From Lodderomyces elongisporus (Eukaryota; Ascomycota; Pichiomycetes; Serinales; Debaryomycetaceae): a stretch of DNA of 64,000 nt. Each line of letters opens with the position of its first letter. The stretch's first letter is position 1. The DNA lies in assembly GCF_030384665.1 (NCBI RefSeq), contig NC_083678.1, positions 186,001-250,000 on the forward strand. The letters run 5' to 3'. The notes under the pieces were generated by a model. It did no database searches and was not told the DNA's origin. It saw only the letters and a program-made list of their open reading frames with translations. Shown here piece after piece: positions 42,432 to 53,293 of this stretch. A program made the position numbers and the translations under genes.

Positions 42432-43070
42432 TAAAAATTTACGCGCCTCTTCTTTTTTAAATTTTCAATTATTCTTATTCGCTCCTCCTTTTCCTCCTTT
42501 TCCTCCTCCTTCTTCTTTTCTCTTTCCGAGAAAAAACAAAAATTAAAAAATAGAAAAACGAGACGGCATTAGGCAACAGGCGAACGAGATTTTATACAAT
42601 TGCATCTCTCCTTTAACAAAAGGTTATTGTCCACGAAGGATAAGCCCCTTATCCTTTTTTTTTTTTGTATTATCTGTCTACAGCTTTCCCATAACTTGAC
42701 GGCTAATATGTTTCTATATTTATTATCAATATATAGCAATTAATATTCACGTAAATATTAATGTAACAATTTTTTATTTTTTGTCTTCTCTTTTATCCCA
42801 ATTTGGACCTTTTGTTACATACACATACACACACACACAATACCTTTCGTCTCCTTTTTTTCTCTATCAATGCGCTAGTAATGGAGATATACATATATAT
42901 ATATATATATAGAAAGTAAGAACATAAAATTCACTTAGCTCCGAATCACGTGCCAAATTCTCCGTATCTCAAAAAACACCATACAAAGCAAGGTTCAATT
43001 TACATCAAAACTTTCATTAAAACTCTCTTTCTTTTCTCTATATATAATGTATACAAAGCAACTACATTAA

Positions 43071-44714
43071 TTAGTATGCACCTCTACCTCTACCTGGCAT
43101 ACCACCACCACCTTGCTGCTGGTCCTGTTGATCATTCTTTATCGTTTCATCAACAGACAACAACAATGTAGCAGCCTCTGTGGCAGACGCAATAGCATTG
43201 ACCTTGACCAATGCTGGCTCCCAAATAAAACTCTTCATATTATCACCAACATTCTCCAATTGGAAATCAATACCATACCATGTCTCACCTCTGGCATGCG
43301 CACTTCTCAACTTGTTCAACAACTCAATCGCATCCAACCCAGCATTCTCACACAATTGTCTAGGAATAACTTCCAAAGCCTTGGCAAATCCACTAATAAT
43401 CAACTGTTGCTTACCAGCAATTGTCTTGGCATAAGCTCTCAAATACTTTGACAATTCCATCTCTATAGCACCACCCCCTGCAACAACTTGATGATGACTT
43501 ACAGCTCTCTTGACAATCATTATAGCATCGTGTAAAGACCTCTCAACTTCAGCAATGACTTGCTCAGCACCACCTCTCAAAATCAATGTCGACGTCTTGG
43601 CCTCAGGACAACCAGTAAACACATTATACCTCTCACTACCAATTTGCACTTCCTCAAACTTTTTACACGTTCCCAAATCTGCCGCTTGAATATTAGAGCA
43701 CGTACTTTGCAATCTACCACCCACAGCTTGCAACACCCTCTCCATATCTTCACTAGCAACTCTTCCTGCACAAAAGATATTTCTGTCGGCAAAATACTGC
43801 GTAGCAAGATCACCAATAGGCAACTTCGACAATACAATATTGGCACCAGAAGCATATATAGCCTCCAACTTATTCAAAATAATTTGCCATTCAGCATCAA
43901 CAATAGCCTGGTAGTCCTTAACTTGCTCAACTCTAACCTCAGCATTATCCTTTTCCGCCTTCAACTCCAACTCAACATTCAATGCCAAAATTTTAGGATC
44001 ATCAAAAGATTTCGGCTGCTGCTCAAATCCTGCATACGAAAATGTCTTTTTGAAAGCAACACCATCAACAAACATTGACTCTTCAAGACCACCACCTGGA
44101 ACTTTCTTCACACCAATCAATTTCTCATCCAAGTCATTTGGATCAAGACTCAACACAGCATCAACAACCATCTTTGTGAAAAAACTCGAGTTCTGACTAA
44201 TCAACTTCGACGACATCGCAGTAGTTGCACACTTCTCCAATAACTGTCTAAACTCTTGCTTGTCACCAGTCTTGATATCAACTGCAATCTCCTGAATCTT
44301 CTCCATACACAACTCACATGCTTTTCTGTAACCTTTTGTAATCAAGTATGAGCTGATTCCATCTTCAATAAACCCCTTGGCTTCTTTAAGCAATTCTCCA
44401 GCCAAAATTGTCACCGAAGTGGTTCCATCACCAACTTCAGCATCCTGTGATCTAGAAATATCCACCAACATCTGTGCTGCAGGGTGCACAATATCGAGAA
44501 GTTTCAAAATAGTGGCTCCATCGTTGGAAATAGTGGTTTTACCATTGGACGAGACTATAAGAATATCGGAACCAAAAGGACCCAACGTAGGCTTTAAAGT
44601 ATCCTGAATCGCTAAGCAGGCATTGATATTAGTGATGATCTGGCCACGACCCTGTGAGGCATCGGTACCCTCTTTCAACACCACAATAGTAGGTGTCTGA
44701 TTGGAAAATGACAT
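43071..44714 (-). CDS. CCT7: Cytosolic chaperonin TRiC/CCT subunit eta
   Basis: A 547-residue subunit of the hetero-octameric ring that folds actin, tubulin and WD proteins. The start is the ATG at 44714 ([22 protein letters not shown]); the frame runs five codons further only to a TTG. ATPase motifs include [16 protein letters not shown] and GDGTTSV (about 89-95). Eta-specific features are [32 protein letters not shown], and a Gly/Arg tail [13 protein letters not shown] typical of CCT7. Length matches yeast Cct7 (550). It is divergent from MRPL36 and upstream of CCN1 on the same strand. Confidence 0.97.
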   Translation of the reverse strand: MSFSNQTPTIVVLKEGTDASQGRGQIITNINACLAIQDTLKPTLGPFGSDILIVSSNGKTTISNDGATILKLLDIVHPAAQMLVDISRSQDAEVGDGTTSVTILAGELLKEAKGFIEDGISSYLITKGYRKACELCMEKIQEIAVDIKTGDKQEFRQLLEKCATTAMSSKLISQNSSFFTKMVVDAVLSLDPNDLDEKLIGVKKVPGGGLEESMFVDGVAFKKTFSYAGFEQQPKSFDDPKILALNVELELKAEKDNAEVRVEQVKDYQAIVDAEWQIILNKLEAIYASGANIVLSKLPIGDLATQYFADRNIFCAGRVASEDMERVLQAVGGRLQSTCSNIQAADLGTCKKFEEVQIGSERYNVFTGCPEAKTSTLILRGGAEQVIAEVERSLHDAIMIVKRAVSHHQVVAGGGAIEMELSKYLRAYAKTIAGKQQLIISGFAKALEVIPRQLCENAGLDAIELLNKLRSAHARGETWYGIDFQLENVGDNMKSFIWEPALVKVNAIASATEAATLLLSVDETIKNDQQDQQQGGGGMPGRGRGAY

Positions 44715-45243
44715 TGTTTTTATAAACAAGTGGTATCAATTGCAGTTTGGGCTCTTTTAGGGATGAAAGATGGTTATAATAGAGTAAAGCTCTATTTGGT
44801 GCGATGTCTATATATATATATCTAGATCCTTTATTTCTTTAAAACGGATTGATAGAAGATGTTGGAAGAGTGCGAAAAATTACAATCACATTTGAACATA
44901 AACACACGACTAAGATTATATATATGGAGAGAAGTAGAAAGAAGGATCAAGGTATAATGAAAAAAAAAAAAAATTCATTGTGCCAAAGAGAAAGTAAACG
45001 AGAGAGAATAGATACGAATCTTGAGAAAGAGAGCATTATCAAAAAATTTTCAAACGACCAAAAGTTGGAAAAATTGGCAACATCGATTTAGATCAAAGGA
45101 AAAAAATAATAAAAAAAAAGAAAGAAGAAGAACAAAAAAAATAGACAGTCAAGTACAACTGTTGAACAGCGTTTATTGACTAATTTAATACAACCACAAT
45201 TGTCAATACCACTATTGCCACCTCACACATCTTCAATATTTCA
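44715..45243. promoter_or_regulatory. Divergent promoter of CCT7 and MRPL36
   Basis: 529 bases with TATATATA at about 44810-44820, A-rich runs near 44957-44973 and 45100-45145, and no credible gene (the open frame at 44849-45091 starts with TTG and is Lys/Glu-rich filler). Confidence 0.5.
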
Positions 45244-45819
45244 ATGTTTCCATCGCGAATTTCCCGACCAGCTGCCGTTGTACGGCTCAACTTCAACTTG
45301 ATGCAGACACGAAACCGGTCGAGTCGACAAAAGATCACAATCTCCATGGCCAATGAAGTTAACCTTTCGTCTCGAAGAGTGATGCGTAAGATCCAACAGG
45401 GTAAAGCACGTCCCGCAATAATGTACCAGTTTGACACTTTGGTAGAACTAAGTGATGGTTCAGTTATTAAGCGTAGATCACAAGCACCAAAGGATGAAGT
45501 CCGTATGATCATGGATCAAAGAAACAATGCTCGTTGGAACCCACACATTCCAGATTTGGACACATCAGACTTGACTGCAGCCGGTAAGATTGGTAAATTC
45601 AAGTCTAAGTTTGCAGACTTTACGGGAGAAGAGGTTTCCAAGTCTACAAAGCCAGTAGATGAATTGACTCCAGAGGAAGAAGATGCTATCAAGGAAGAAG
45701 AGAAGAAGGCTGCTAAAGCAAGAGATGCAGAGTTGTTTGACTTGATGGGTGAAAATGCCGAAGAAATCACACATGGTAAATTGCACGATCGAAAAGCAGA
45801 AAAGAATAGGTTCAAATAG
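45244..45819 (+). CDS. MRPL36: Mitochondrial large-subunit ribosomal protein bL31m
   Basis: A 191-residue protein of the mitochondrial 54S ribosomal subunit. The first about 40 residues are Arg/Ser-rich and non-acidic (MFPSRISRPAAVVRLNFN), a matrix presequence. The conserved core reads RKIQQGKARPAIMYQFDTLV, ELSDGSVIKRRSQAPKDE and DQRNNARWNPHIPDLD, matching yeast Mrpl36 (KKIQLGKSRPAIYHQFN, RRSQYPKGEIRLIQDQRNN). The C-terminal third is a charged Glu/Lys helix ending KAEKNRFK. Other Met codons at residues 20 and 35 could serve as starts but would shorten the presequence. Confidence 0.92.
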   Translation: MFPSRISRPAAVVRLNFNLMQTRNRSSRQKITISMANEVNLSSRRVMRKIQQGKARPAIMYQFDTLVELSDGSVIKRRSQAPKDEVRMIMDQRNNARWNPHIPDLDTSDLTAAGKIGKFKSKFADFTGEEVSKSTKPVDELTPEEEDAIKEEEKKAAKARDAELFDLMGENAEEITHGKLHDRKAEKNRFK

Positions 45820-46042
45820 TGAAGGCTACACCAGAAAACAATAGGAAAAAGAGATTCAAAAATTAGTGCAGGAATAGCAAAAAAAGATGAAACTATGTAC
45901 ATATAATGCATTGTAAATAAAACGTACGAATTAGGAAATTAGAATGGTAAGTCCTGTTTATCTATTTGTTTGTCGGTTTGTTCATTTGTTTGTTTGTTTG
46001 TTTGTTTGATTTCTTCACTCTTTTGTCTTGTTTTTCTGGCTC

Positions 46043-47833
46043 TTATTGTAGTAGTCTTGGTTTAAGAACCTGGTGCAAATAATTTGCATTATCAAAAGCT
46101 CGCAAGTATTCTATTATAGATGGAAAATCCCAACCCGAACGTCTTAACTCGTCTATGGTCCATTTGAGTGATACTTTGTCCTGGTGATACACTGCTAATC
46201 TAGCAAGAATTTTGAGACACTCCACCATGCCTGCAGGAGTAAGATGAAGGAGTTTCACAAAATTGTTTGGTAGATTGTACCGCTCAAGATCTATTTTCAA
46301 ATAGTATGTATTGGATTTGTAAATCTGCTGGTTTACAGCGCGTACAAACTTGATATAGTATCGGATACCTTGGCGCAAGTTGACTTTGCATATCCTTTTC
46401 AAAACTTCAATCGTAAATTGTTCTCGTACATGGTCGTTTGGTGGTAGAACCGAGAACTTGTTATATAAATCATTAAAGAATTTGCAATCTTTGCAAGATG
46501 CAACTTTACTAAATATGAATAGATACGCCAATTTGGCTTCATCAAGGTTAAGACTCTTTACCTTTGATTTACATTCGTCAAATTTGCCCTTACTCCACCT
46601 CGTTTTGATCAACAATTCATTCTCCTTTGCATTGAGCAGCGAGTGCAGTTTGATTGTATTAACCACTTTTTGTACTGTTTTGTCATCTCCCAAAGCTAAA
46701 TATCCTTTTAATAAGCCAGTTAGTGATGTTCTACGAAGTGGAGTTTTTAAGTCTTGGACTGTGGTGCGAAACAAGTGATGGTCATGGTCTGCATAAAAAG
46801 AAATTTTGAAATCAATCATGTCCAGTGTGTTGAATACTGTAGGTAAGTTCACAAGCAATTCCAACAGTGTTGTCGTGTTATGATGGATCGTAACCAACGC
46901 AATCAACAAACTAGAAATTTTTCGAATATTTCTATAAGGAACTTGTGCGCTTAAATGCTTGTAAGTGATATTCCAAACTTCCATTGCTTTAATAGAGTCA
47001 CCATTGTCGATATTGACACTTAGCATCGACTCAACAACATCTGCCAACTGTTGTGAGCTCAATACTTGCAATGATCCATCCTTCCATAGTTTGAAAAACA
47101 AGTAATTTGCAAAATAATTTCCTAATGTAGATGAACTTAGATATAACAAACTCCTGTACAAGTCCTTAGATTCAACAACAGCTTTATCAAAATTATTCAA
47201 AAGTTGCAAGATGCAATATGCATTTTGGGGGAAATAACGCACGCTTGCATTACTTGCCACCTGCAATAACAATGGGAAGTGCTTATATACTATTCGAGTA
47301 CCTTCCTTCCCATCTTTTGCTTTTTCTCTATGAAGATGCAACATAAAGATCGTGGCACTTTCAATCTCTCCCATATCTAGCAAACATTTAACATAGCATT
47401 CTTGATAATCTGTAAGTGCCTTTTCATCATATGTACTCCATTCATTAGTAGATAAGTGGTTTTTTCCGATCAAATGGGCTACTGCTTCTCGAATCTTATT
47501 AACGTCACCTGCAAGTATTAAATCTCTAAAATCTTTCAAAATGTATTGTCTTGATTCAAAAGACTTGGACAAAAGGGGACCATATAAAGCACTTGATGTG
47601 CTTATATCTTCAACACTAGCTGTACTGGGCCGCTCGATATAGTTCGCCAATGTTGGTATCAGTGACTTTGTTGCCATATAGTTATGGCTATGTTTTTGTC
47701 TTTTTGCGCTATTGATCTTGTTAAGCCGTCGCAGGTCGGCTATAATCTTATTAAAGCTGCCACATTGATGGATATATCGTCGATATATCAGCAATGACGT
47801 TTGAACCCTCCAATTTTGCAGTCCAAAACTCAT
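46043..47833 (-). CDS. Predicted mitochondrial helical-repeat (PPR-like) protein, unknown
   Basis: A 596-residue protein with an Arg/Lys/Tyr-rich N-terminus lacking acidic residues (MSFGLQNWRVQTSLLIYRRYI), consistent with a mitochondrial presequence. The rest is almost all alpha-helical, with paired amphipathic helices such as YQECYVKCLLDMGEIESATIF and LTGLLKGYLALGDDKTVQKVV that look like degenerate pentatricopeptide or TPR units. Fast-evolving yeast proteins of this type (for example Aep, Pet, Atp22 and Dmr1 classes) activate translation or stabilise mitochondrial mRNAs. I cannot assign an orthologue. It is convergent with MRPL36, a mitochondrial ribosomal gene. Confidence 0.8.
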   Translation of the reverse strand: MSFGLQNWRVQTSLLIYRRYIHQCGSFNKIIADLRRLNKINSAKRQKHSHNYMATKSLIPTLANYIERPSTASVEDISTSSALYGPLLSKSFESRQYILKDFRDLILAGDVNKIREAVAHLIGKNHLSTNEWSTYDEKALTDYQECYVKCLLDMGEIESATIFMLHLHREKAKDGKEGTRIVYKHFPLLLQVASNASVRYFPQNAYCILQLLNNFDKAVVESKDLYRSLLYLSSSTLGNYFANYLFFKLWKDGSLQVLSSQQLADVVESMLSVNIDNGDSIKAMEVWNITYKHLSAQVPYRNIRKISSLLIALVTIHHNTTTLLELLVNLPTVFNTLDMIDFKISFYADHDHHLFRTTVQDLKTPLRRTSLTGLLKGYLALGDDKTVQKVVNTIKLHSLLNAKENELLIKTRWSKGKFDECKSKVKSLNLDEAKLAYLFIFSKVASCKDCKFFNDLYNKFSVLPPNDHVREQFTIEVLKRICKVNLRQGIRYYIKFVRAVNQQIYKSNTYYLKIDLERYNLPNNFVKLLHLTPAGMVECLKILARLAVYHQDKVSLKWTIDELRRSGWDFPSIIEYLRAFDNANYLHQVLKPRLLQ

Positions 47834-48324
47834 ATCAACTTAATGACCATACCTCTTGGTTCATTTTATACCTTTAGTTCAATAGAAACGAGATTTTGTA
47901 ACAATTTTTTTATTGTGTGCGGTGCGGTGCATCATCGGGTAATAAAGAAGTTGGAGGAAAAGTAACTAAAAATTAATAAAAAAAAAAAGGTAAGGTAAAA
48001 GAAACAAAAATGGTAAAGAACTACATATACAATAACGTGAGGAATAAAAGAGGGGGATTACGCCAGTCAAGAATGAAAGTATGCTTCCCTTTTTAATTTG
48101 CCCTAACTTTTTGAGTATTCTATAGTGAGAAATGTCTATCTATTTGTCAACTTTATATACTTTTTAATTTATATTTTTAATTTTTTTCATTTTTATGAAT
48201 CTTATGTCCATTTGCTTTTAAATTATGTCATGTTCATTCTATTAAAATTTCATACAAAAAAAAAATTGTCGGACCTTGAAATCAATGTTTTTCTTTTTTC
48301 TTCTTTTTTCTTCTTTCTTCTTGT
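47834..48324. other. Interval between the PPR-like gene and RCY1
   Basis: Upstream DNA of the minus-strand gene ending at 46043 and the T-rich 3' flank of RCY1 (TTTTTC/TTCTT repeats at about 48285-48320). No gene seen. Confidence 0.5.
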
Positions 48325-50691
48325 TCACATAAACTTACATTCACCCATACCGAATCCATACATCACTTTCTCCACGTGTCGCTTGATCAACGGCCAGTCC
48401 TGTCTTCGCTGAACAAACTCGTAAATATCCTCTTGACTGAAAATTCCATTGAACTTTGATAAATCACTAACGAGTTTCCCAATTGCTTTGGAGTCATCTC
48501 CACTTATCAAGTACAAATTGCCAATCTTTTTTAATGCCAGGTACAATGGCACAACAAACCTTTTGTTGGTCCTTATATGTTGTACAATAAATTCGTAGTA
48601 CAAGTTGAGATCTGAAATCAAATTTGTAGCACCCAATACGGATATCGAACGCTTCTTAATGAGCTTTACAACAGTTTGAAAAAAACGCTCTGCAATCTCT
48701 TGCTGGAAAACATCAACAACTGACTTATCTGCACTACCAGTAAGCAAATCCATATTCTCCTCTAGAATCTTTGTCGCTTTTTGTGCCGCATCCGTAGGAC
48801 CAAAATTAGCCATGGTTAATGGTGTGGCACCTTCTGCAGGACAATAATCTGTATCGAGTAAGTACTCTTGAAATGATATCTCGATTTGGTGAACCAATAT
48901 TTCAATTCCAATATTAAGACCATCTGCTACATTCTTATCAACCAATGCCTCCAATTTCTTTTTGCTTTGCAACGAAGGGTTCAATATACTGTTTTCATTT
49001 TTCACCAATTGTTTATGTACAATCTCTTCCTTGTAAAAAATCTCCACCATTTGTATAATAACATCAGCCATATTTATCAAGTCAAAGAACATCACCAAAG
49101 GCTCGGCAAATTTCTCGTTATGTTCTGTAGTGTAAGTAGGAGAGTTTGGGTTATAGGTCTGCAAATAAGTGAGAGCCTTGTCAAAACCGGGTCGCAAATG
49201 TTCGAGTTCAATCACATCCATCACTTCCATGAAGATGTCTTGCACGGATTGAAAAATATCTGATCTTAAAGACGAGATTGAAAAATCACGAAAGGTCAAT
49301 AAGCGAGCCAATGCCAGTCTGGCATTGTTTAACAAATCGAGCACCACCTCGGGACTAAAAATCTTGTCAAGGGATTTAATGTTCTCCGACAAAATTTTTG
49401 CTTTAGCTTGCATTTCAGATATTTTCTCCTTTGTTGTGTCATCCTTACTCAAACCAAGAGTGAAAACACTCTTGAAACTTGTTAAAAAGTCGTTTTTGGA
49501 CTCAATCTTGATACTATCCAAAATCCTTGACGAAGTTTCCGCCTCTCGCTTCGTAATGCTCTCATTCCAATCTTCCACTTTTACTTTTGCCAAGGTTTTA
49601 CATTGCAAAACCTCCTCCCGCATATATTCGGCGGCAAAGGATTCAAACAGCATATCAATAAGTTCCTGAACAAGTTGATGATAAGATTCTCCGCAATTCT
49701 CTGATTTTTGCAATTGATCAATAAACGTTGTCCCCAATTCTTGATAAATGAATGGTACAGTTTGCAAATAAAGTCCATATTTTTTCGAAGCTTCGGTCAA
49801 GACTAAGATCAATTCAGTTAATTTATTTGAAATCAATTCTTCACATACCTTGTACATCATCGGTACCGATTGAGGAAATATCAAATCAATAATCGCACAT
49901 TGTTCGTTGAACACATTCGCGAGCTTATCAAAAAACTTGCCAAATGCTTCCAAATCTAATTGCTCATCTTTGAAAAATTGCTCAACTTCATTGGGTGTCA
50001 AGCTGAATTTCTCTTCATCGCCATCAAAAATGCTCTTTTGCAAAAAAAAATCAATTAGTGTTTGCAGATTTTTCAACGACACCAAAATCATAACAAACTG
50101 TCTTGTCTTTTCATAATCTTCCAAGTCAAAATGGATCTCCAACTCTCTCAATAGCGCATTTTCAAATATTTCAAAGAGTTCTGAGAGTTTTTCGTGACCA
50201 ATAGCTCTCGAGTCCTCAATATAGTCAATTCGATTATATGCCATCATGTTGGTTAGTAGTTTAGCTTGCTCCTCCGGAGTCTGGTACTCTTTGAAAATTC
50301 GCAACTTATCATAGCTCTTGTTACCAACAATGTCATAGTAAAATGGTGCTAAACATTTGTGGATTTTGAGCACTTGGTACCGAGCATTTTTCGGCGACCG
50401 ATATACATAGTCCAAGCACCTCAATGGATCGTCCAAGTAATCCATTTTCTGGTTTTTTTGCTTAATAACCTCCTTTGTAAGTGGTTTTGCCGAGCTCCAA
50501 GCTCCAAGAGCTTTGAGCAAAGAAACCCATAGTTTAGGATCACTGGCTGCCTCAAAAGTGTTTCTCGATACCAAGCTGAACGATAAGAGATCCTTGACTG
50601 GTAAATAGCCAGCAATTCTTCGTGCTATCGGTAGTGGTATCTTGTCCTTATTGTACACATCTATATCTGAGTTCCACAACACCTGAGCCAT
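48325..50691 (-). CDS. RCY1: F-box recycling endosome protein with Sec10-like domain
   Basis: A 788-residue F-box protein for endocytic recycling from endosomes to the Golgi and plasma membrane (Snc1, ergosterol-dependent cargo), binding Skp1. The ATG at 50691 (MAQVLWNSDID) is chosen; the frame extends 15 codons upstream only to a TTG. The F-box is near residues 20-57 (IPLPIARRIAGYLPVKDL, then SRNTFEAASDPKLWVSL). The long C-terminal helical region resembles the exocyst Sec10 fold. The last four residues are CKFM, a CaaX box predicting prenylation, as in S. cerevisiae Rcy1 (840 residues). In Candida, RCY1 flanks the mating-type-like locus, which begins about 3 kb to its right here. Confidence 0.93.
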   Translation of the reverse strand: MAQVLWNSDIDVYNKDKIPLPIARRIAGYLPVKDLLSFSLVSRNTFEAASDPKLWVSLLKALGAWSSAKPLTKEVIKQKNQKMDYLDDPLRCLDYVYRSPKNARYQVLKIHKCLAPFYYDIVGNKSYDKLRIFKEYQTPEEQAKLLTNMMAYNRIDYIEDSRAIGHEKLSELFEIFENALLRELEIHFDLEDYEKTRQFVMILVSLKNLQTLIDFFLQKSIFDGDEEKFSLTPNEVEQFFKDEQLDLEAFGKFFDKLANVFNEQCAIIDLIFPQSVPMMYKVCEELISNKLTELILVLTEASKKYGLYLQTVPFIYQELGTTFIDQLQKSENCGESYHQLVQELIDMLFESFAAEYMREEVLQCKTLAKVKVEDWNESITKREAETSSRILDSIKIESKNDFLTSFKSVFTLGLSKDDTTKEKISEMQAKAKILSENIKSLDKIFSPEVVLDLLNNARLALARLLTFRDFSISSLRSDIFQSVQDIFMEVMDVIELEHLRPGFDKALTYLQTYNPNSPTYTTEHNEKFAEPLVMFFDLINMADVIIQMVEIFYKEEIVHKQLVKNENSILNPSLQSKKKLEALVDKNVADGLNIGIEILVHQIEISFQEYLLDTDYCPAEGATPLTMANFGPTDAAQKATKILEENMDLLTGSADKSVVDVFQQEIAERFFQTVVKLIKKRSISVLGATNLISDLNLYYEFIVQHIRTNKRFVVPLYLALKKIGNLYLISGDDSKAIGKLVSDLSKFNGIFSQEDIYEFVQRRQDWPLIKRHVEKVMYGFGMGECKFM

Positions 50692-51067
50692 GACACTAGT
50701 TTTTGTGTATGTGGGGGCATACTTGAGGGTTTTCAATACAAGAATGGGTAATTTTTCGTGAGAAAATCGCGATTATTAAAACCTGCTCAAATTTTACATT
50801 TTTTAATAAAAAAAAGAAAAAAAAATAAAAAATAAAAAATAAAAAAAAATATTAATGAACTGGGTATGTGTGACAATGAGTTGGAGAGAAAAAAAAAAAA
50901 AATCTAAAAAGAATTTGCAGCTTTATGAAATCGATCAAATCTTGAACATAACTTTCCATCGAACTTACTTTGTCATCTCACTTCCACTATCTTATTCTTT
51001 TTGCTCCTTTTGTCCCCCTTTTACCCCCTTCCCATCCCCTCCACAAAGTAATGCGATCCATATAGTA
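50692..51067. promoter_or_regulatory. Divergent promoter of RCY1 and the mitochondrial gene
   Basis: 376 bases with A-rich AAAAAT repeats (about 50805-50850) and a second poly-A run at 50888-50902, then a pyrimidine-rich leader (about 50975-51045). Confidence 0.5.
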
Positions 51068-53293
51068 ATGCTACGATGTTTGAGATGCAAAAATATAACC
51101 CAGAACACGAGTTTACCAGTACACTTCTACCAGGCCTACCGACGAGTCTCTGGAAAACCAACTACGTTTTTCGACCGAAATGTAAAGTCATCACTACCAC
51201 AGAAAATAGCAACCTACATCAACGACAAGATCACGTCACTGTATGACCATATAATAAATGAACCAGTACAGGATCTAATAGACAGAGTACCCAATTTGCA
51301 TAACGACCTTCGACGAGCAGCGGATACGGAGAATAAACTTTCCACCATCCTTTCATATGACCCTACTCAAATTGATCCGCAACTATATTACCATTTTTAT
51401 GAGCCACCAGCAAGCGCATCTACTGAAAGATTACTTTTGAAACGATTGTTGTTTCATCAGCACTATGCCAGTTGTTGGGCATTGTTTATGGGCAACTCGC
51501 TTACGGATTTAGATGAGTTTCTAAGAAATGTGCGACGATATTTATCAGTAATGGAGAATGACTTTGCAATTTTAGATTTCGTTATTCAGATGCCCGAATT
51601 GGATGGAAGAGATAGCTACAGGAAGTATATTTACAATGCACTTTATGAAGTGTTCGATATTGACGCTGAATTTGTGCATCAGAAATCAAAGGAGATTGCA
51701 AACCTCTCATCGATTGCAGCGGTCTATTCATTCGCCAAAGATGATTTTATTTCGCAAACTTTATGTCTCAAAAGAATCATACAAATAATTTATGGCGAAG
51801 AAAATGGAAATGATGCCTCTAAATATGAAATAGTGAATCAGTTACTCAAGTTTCCCCAAATTATTCGACGGCCGGGATGGTTGACATCAGTGTTCCCAAG
51901 ATTTGAAATGCAACTGACTTTGAATGGAAACGATATTCCATTGGAGATTGAAGTTTTTACTGGGGCAGTAGAAGAATTGCTTACAAAAAAGCAATTGTGT
52001 GTCAACTTGAACAATGCGGATGTAATATATATGTTGCATTCACAAGTTGACACATTTACAATTTTTCTGGCATATCGATTGGGTAGATCACATGAGCGTA
52101 TATCCAATTATCTTATACAGAAACTTCTCGATGAAGAAACTAGACTTGGAGATGAAACTTACCAAAACTCCACTACCAATTTTCATAAATTTAGAGCCGC
52201 ATTTTGGCACTGTGCCCAAGACTTGGAAAGACCGTTGCTTGTCAAGTGCATGGACTATCTATTACCTCTTGAAACAAACTTTACCGGATTATTCAGTCAT
52301 CTCAACGAAGAAGATCAATGCGACTTGGCATTGTCTTACAAGAACTATACCCCTGCACAACGAGTGAGTCTTATTGAACATTTTCACCGCAATCGGCTGT
52401 TAGCAAGACAATTGATCAAATCATTGAGCGTATCTGACGACGTGACACTAAAAGACTTGAAAAATTTAGCACGCGCTAATATCACTACTCGCAAAACGCT
52501 TCTTGAAATTCACAGAAGTGTGCTTGTTAGAGCCCATACCATTGACGGCGAAATTTTGTTAAGCATTGTAAATAAACTATTAGCACTGATTTTCAAGGAA
52601 CCGGGAAATTTCCAACACCTATACTACGAGCTCGATAAAAAGTACAAAAAACTGTTTCACAATTCATTTAGGGAATTTGCTCAAGCAATCTCAATATTGC
52701 CACCTAATAAACTTGCCCAGACCATGGATGTTCTCTACGAGTCCATACAATCTGATAGTTTCCGTTTTGGCAATGATGAGTTTGCCAAAACGTACATATT
52801 CAAAACAATATCGTATGACGTTTACAGATTTGTTGCACGTTTAGAGAACGGCGTTTCGACCCTATGTGACACTATGGAGATGCTTCAGGGTCCAAAAATG
52901 TGGATCAAATACTGGTTAGTCAAAAGTTTAGTGAGAAGCGATTATTCTAATGCTTTCCAATTGCTCAATTACTACCACGAAACACCCACTGAATTGACTG
53001 GATACTTTGACGCAATAGTGACTGGTATTATGAGAAACAGAATTCAATACAGTGTTGATGAAAAGATTTCTATATTGAATGATTTTTTGAAAAAAGCGAA
53101 AGAATCGGGATTTGCTTATAAAATTGGTATGAGGTCGTGTTATGAAATTTTCAATGCTATCAAAGAAGGTTCGAGGCATGGAGAGTTAGACCCAGAAACT
53201 ATAACCTGGTTGAATGGGTTTGGAGAGAAAAACCGTCATATGAGAAGTTTGATTCAATTCATGGATAATCGAAAACCGCGCAAAAAGAGGTGA
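51068..53293 (+). CDS. Predicted mitochondrial helical-repeat protein, unknown
   Basis: A 741-residue protein from the ATG at 51068 (MLRCLRCKNITQNTS), which gives an Arg/Lys-rich presequence-like start. An in-frame ATG at 50855 would add 71 residues derived from the A- and T/C-rich leader and is less likely. The rest is helical with no enzyme motif: repeated hydrophobic/charged helices such as LLFHQHYASCWALFMGNSLTDLDEF and FQLLNYYHETPTELTGYFDAI suggest PPR-like or similar arrays. The C-terminus is strongly basic (NRKPRKKR). It could be a translation activator for a mitochondrial mRNA, like the gene at 46043-47833, but I cannot name it. It is divergent from RCY1 and convergent with PIK1. Confidence 0.8.
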   Translation: MLRCLRCKNITQNTSLPVHFYQAYRRVSGKPTTFFDRNVKSSLPQKIATYINDKITSLYDHIINEPVQDLIDRVPNLHNDLRRAADTENKLSTILSYDPTQIDPQLYYHFYEPPASASTERLLLKRLLFHQHYASCWALFMGNSLTDLDEFLRNVRRYLSVMENDFAILDFVIQMPELDGRDSYRKYIYNALYEVFDIDAEFVHQKSKEIANLSSIAAVYSFAKDDFISQTLCLKRIIQIIYGEENGNDASKYEIVNQLLKFPQIIRRPGWLTSVFPRFEMQLTLNGNDIPLEIEVFTGAVEELLTKKQLCVNLNNADVIYMLHSQVDTFTIFLAYRLGRSHERISNYLIQKLLDEETRLGDETYQNSTTNFHKFRAAFWHCAQDLERPLLVKCMDYLLPLETNFTGLFSHLNEEDQCDLALSYKNYTPAQRVSLIEHFHRNRLLARQLIKSLSVSDDVTLKDLKNLARANITTRKTLLEIHRSVLVRAHTIDGEILLSIVNKLLALIFKEPGNFQHLYYELDKKYKKLFHNSFREFAQAISILPPNKLAQTMDVLYESIQSDSFRFGNDEFAKTYIFKTISYDVYRFVARLENGVSTLCDTMEMLQGPKMWIKYWLVKSLVRSDYSNAFQLLNYYHETPTELTGYFDAIVTGIMRNRIQYSVDEKISILNDFLKKAKESGFAYKIGMRSCYEIFNAIKEGSRHGELDPETITWLNGFGEKNRHMRSLIQFMDNRKPRKKR

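Larger units (their letters stand above)
40179..43070. promoter_or_regulatory. 2.9-kb gene-free region upstream of CCN1
   Basis: CCN1 (starting at 40178) and CCT7 (ending at 43071) are both on the minus strand, so most of this is CCN1 upstream DNA. It carries GTGTTAGC/GTGAGC repeats (about 40902-40935), a (GT)n run near 41000, GAAGA/AGAAG repeats (about 41560-41585), an ACGCGT box at 41425-41430, an A/T pentamer tract (about 42390-42430), CTCCTTTTC repeats (about 42480-42515) and a TCACGTG box at 42946-42952. The open frames seen here are low complexity and not credible genes. Confidence 0.55.

Noticed and set aside
44849..45091. 80-codon open frame between CCT7 and MRPL36
   Set aside because: It starts with TTG and is derived from A-rich promoter DNA.
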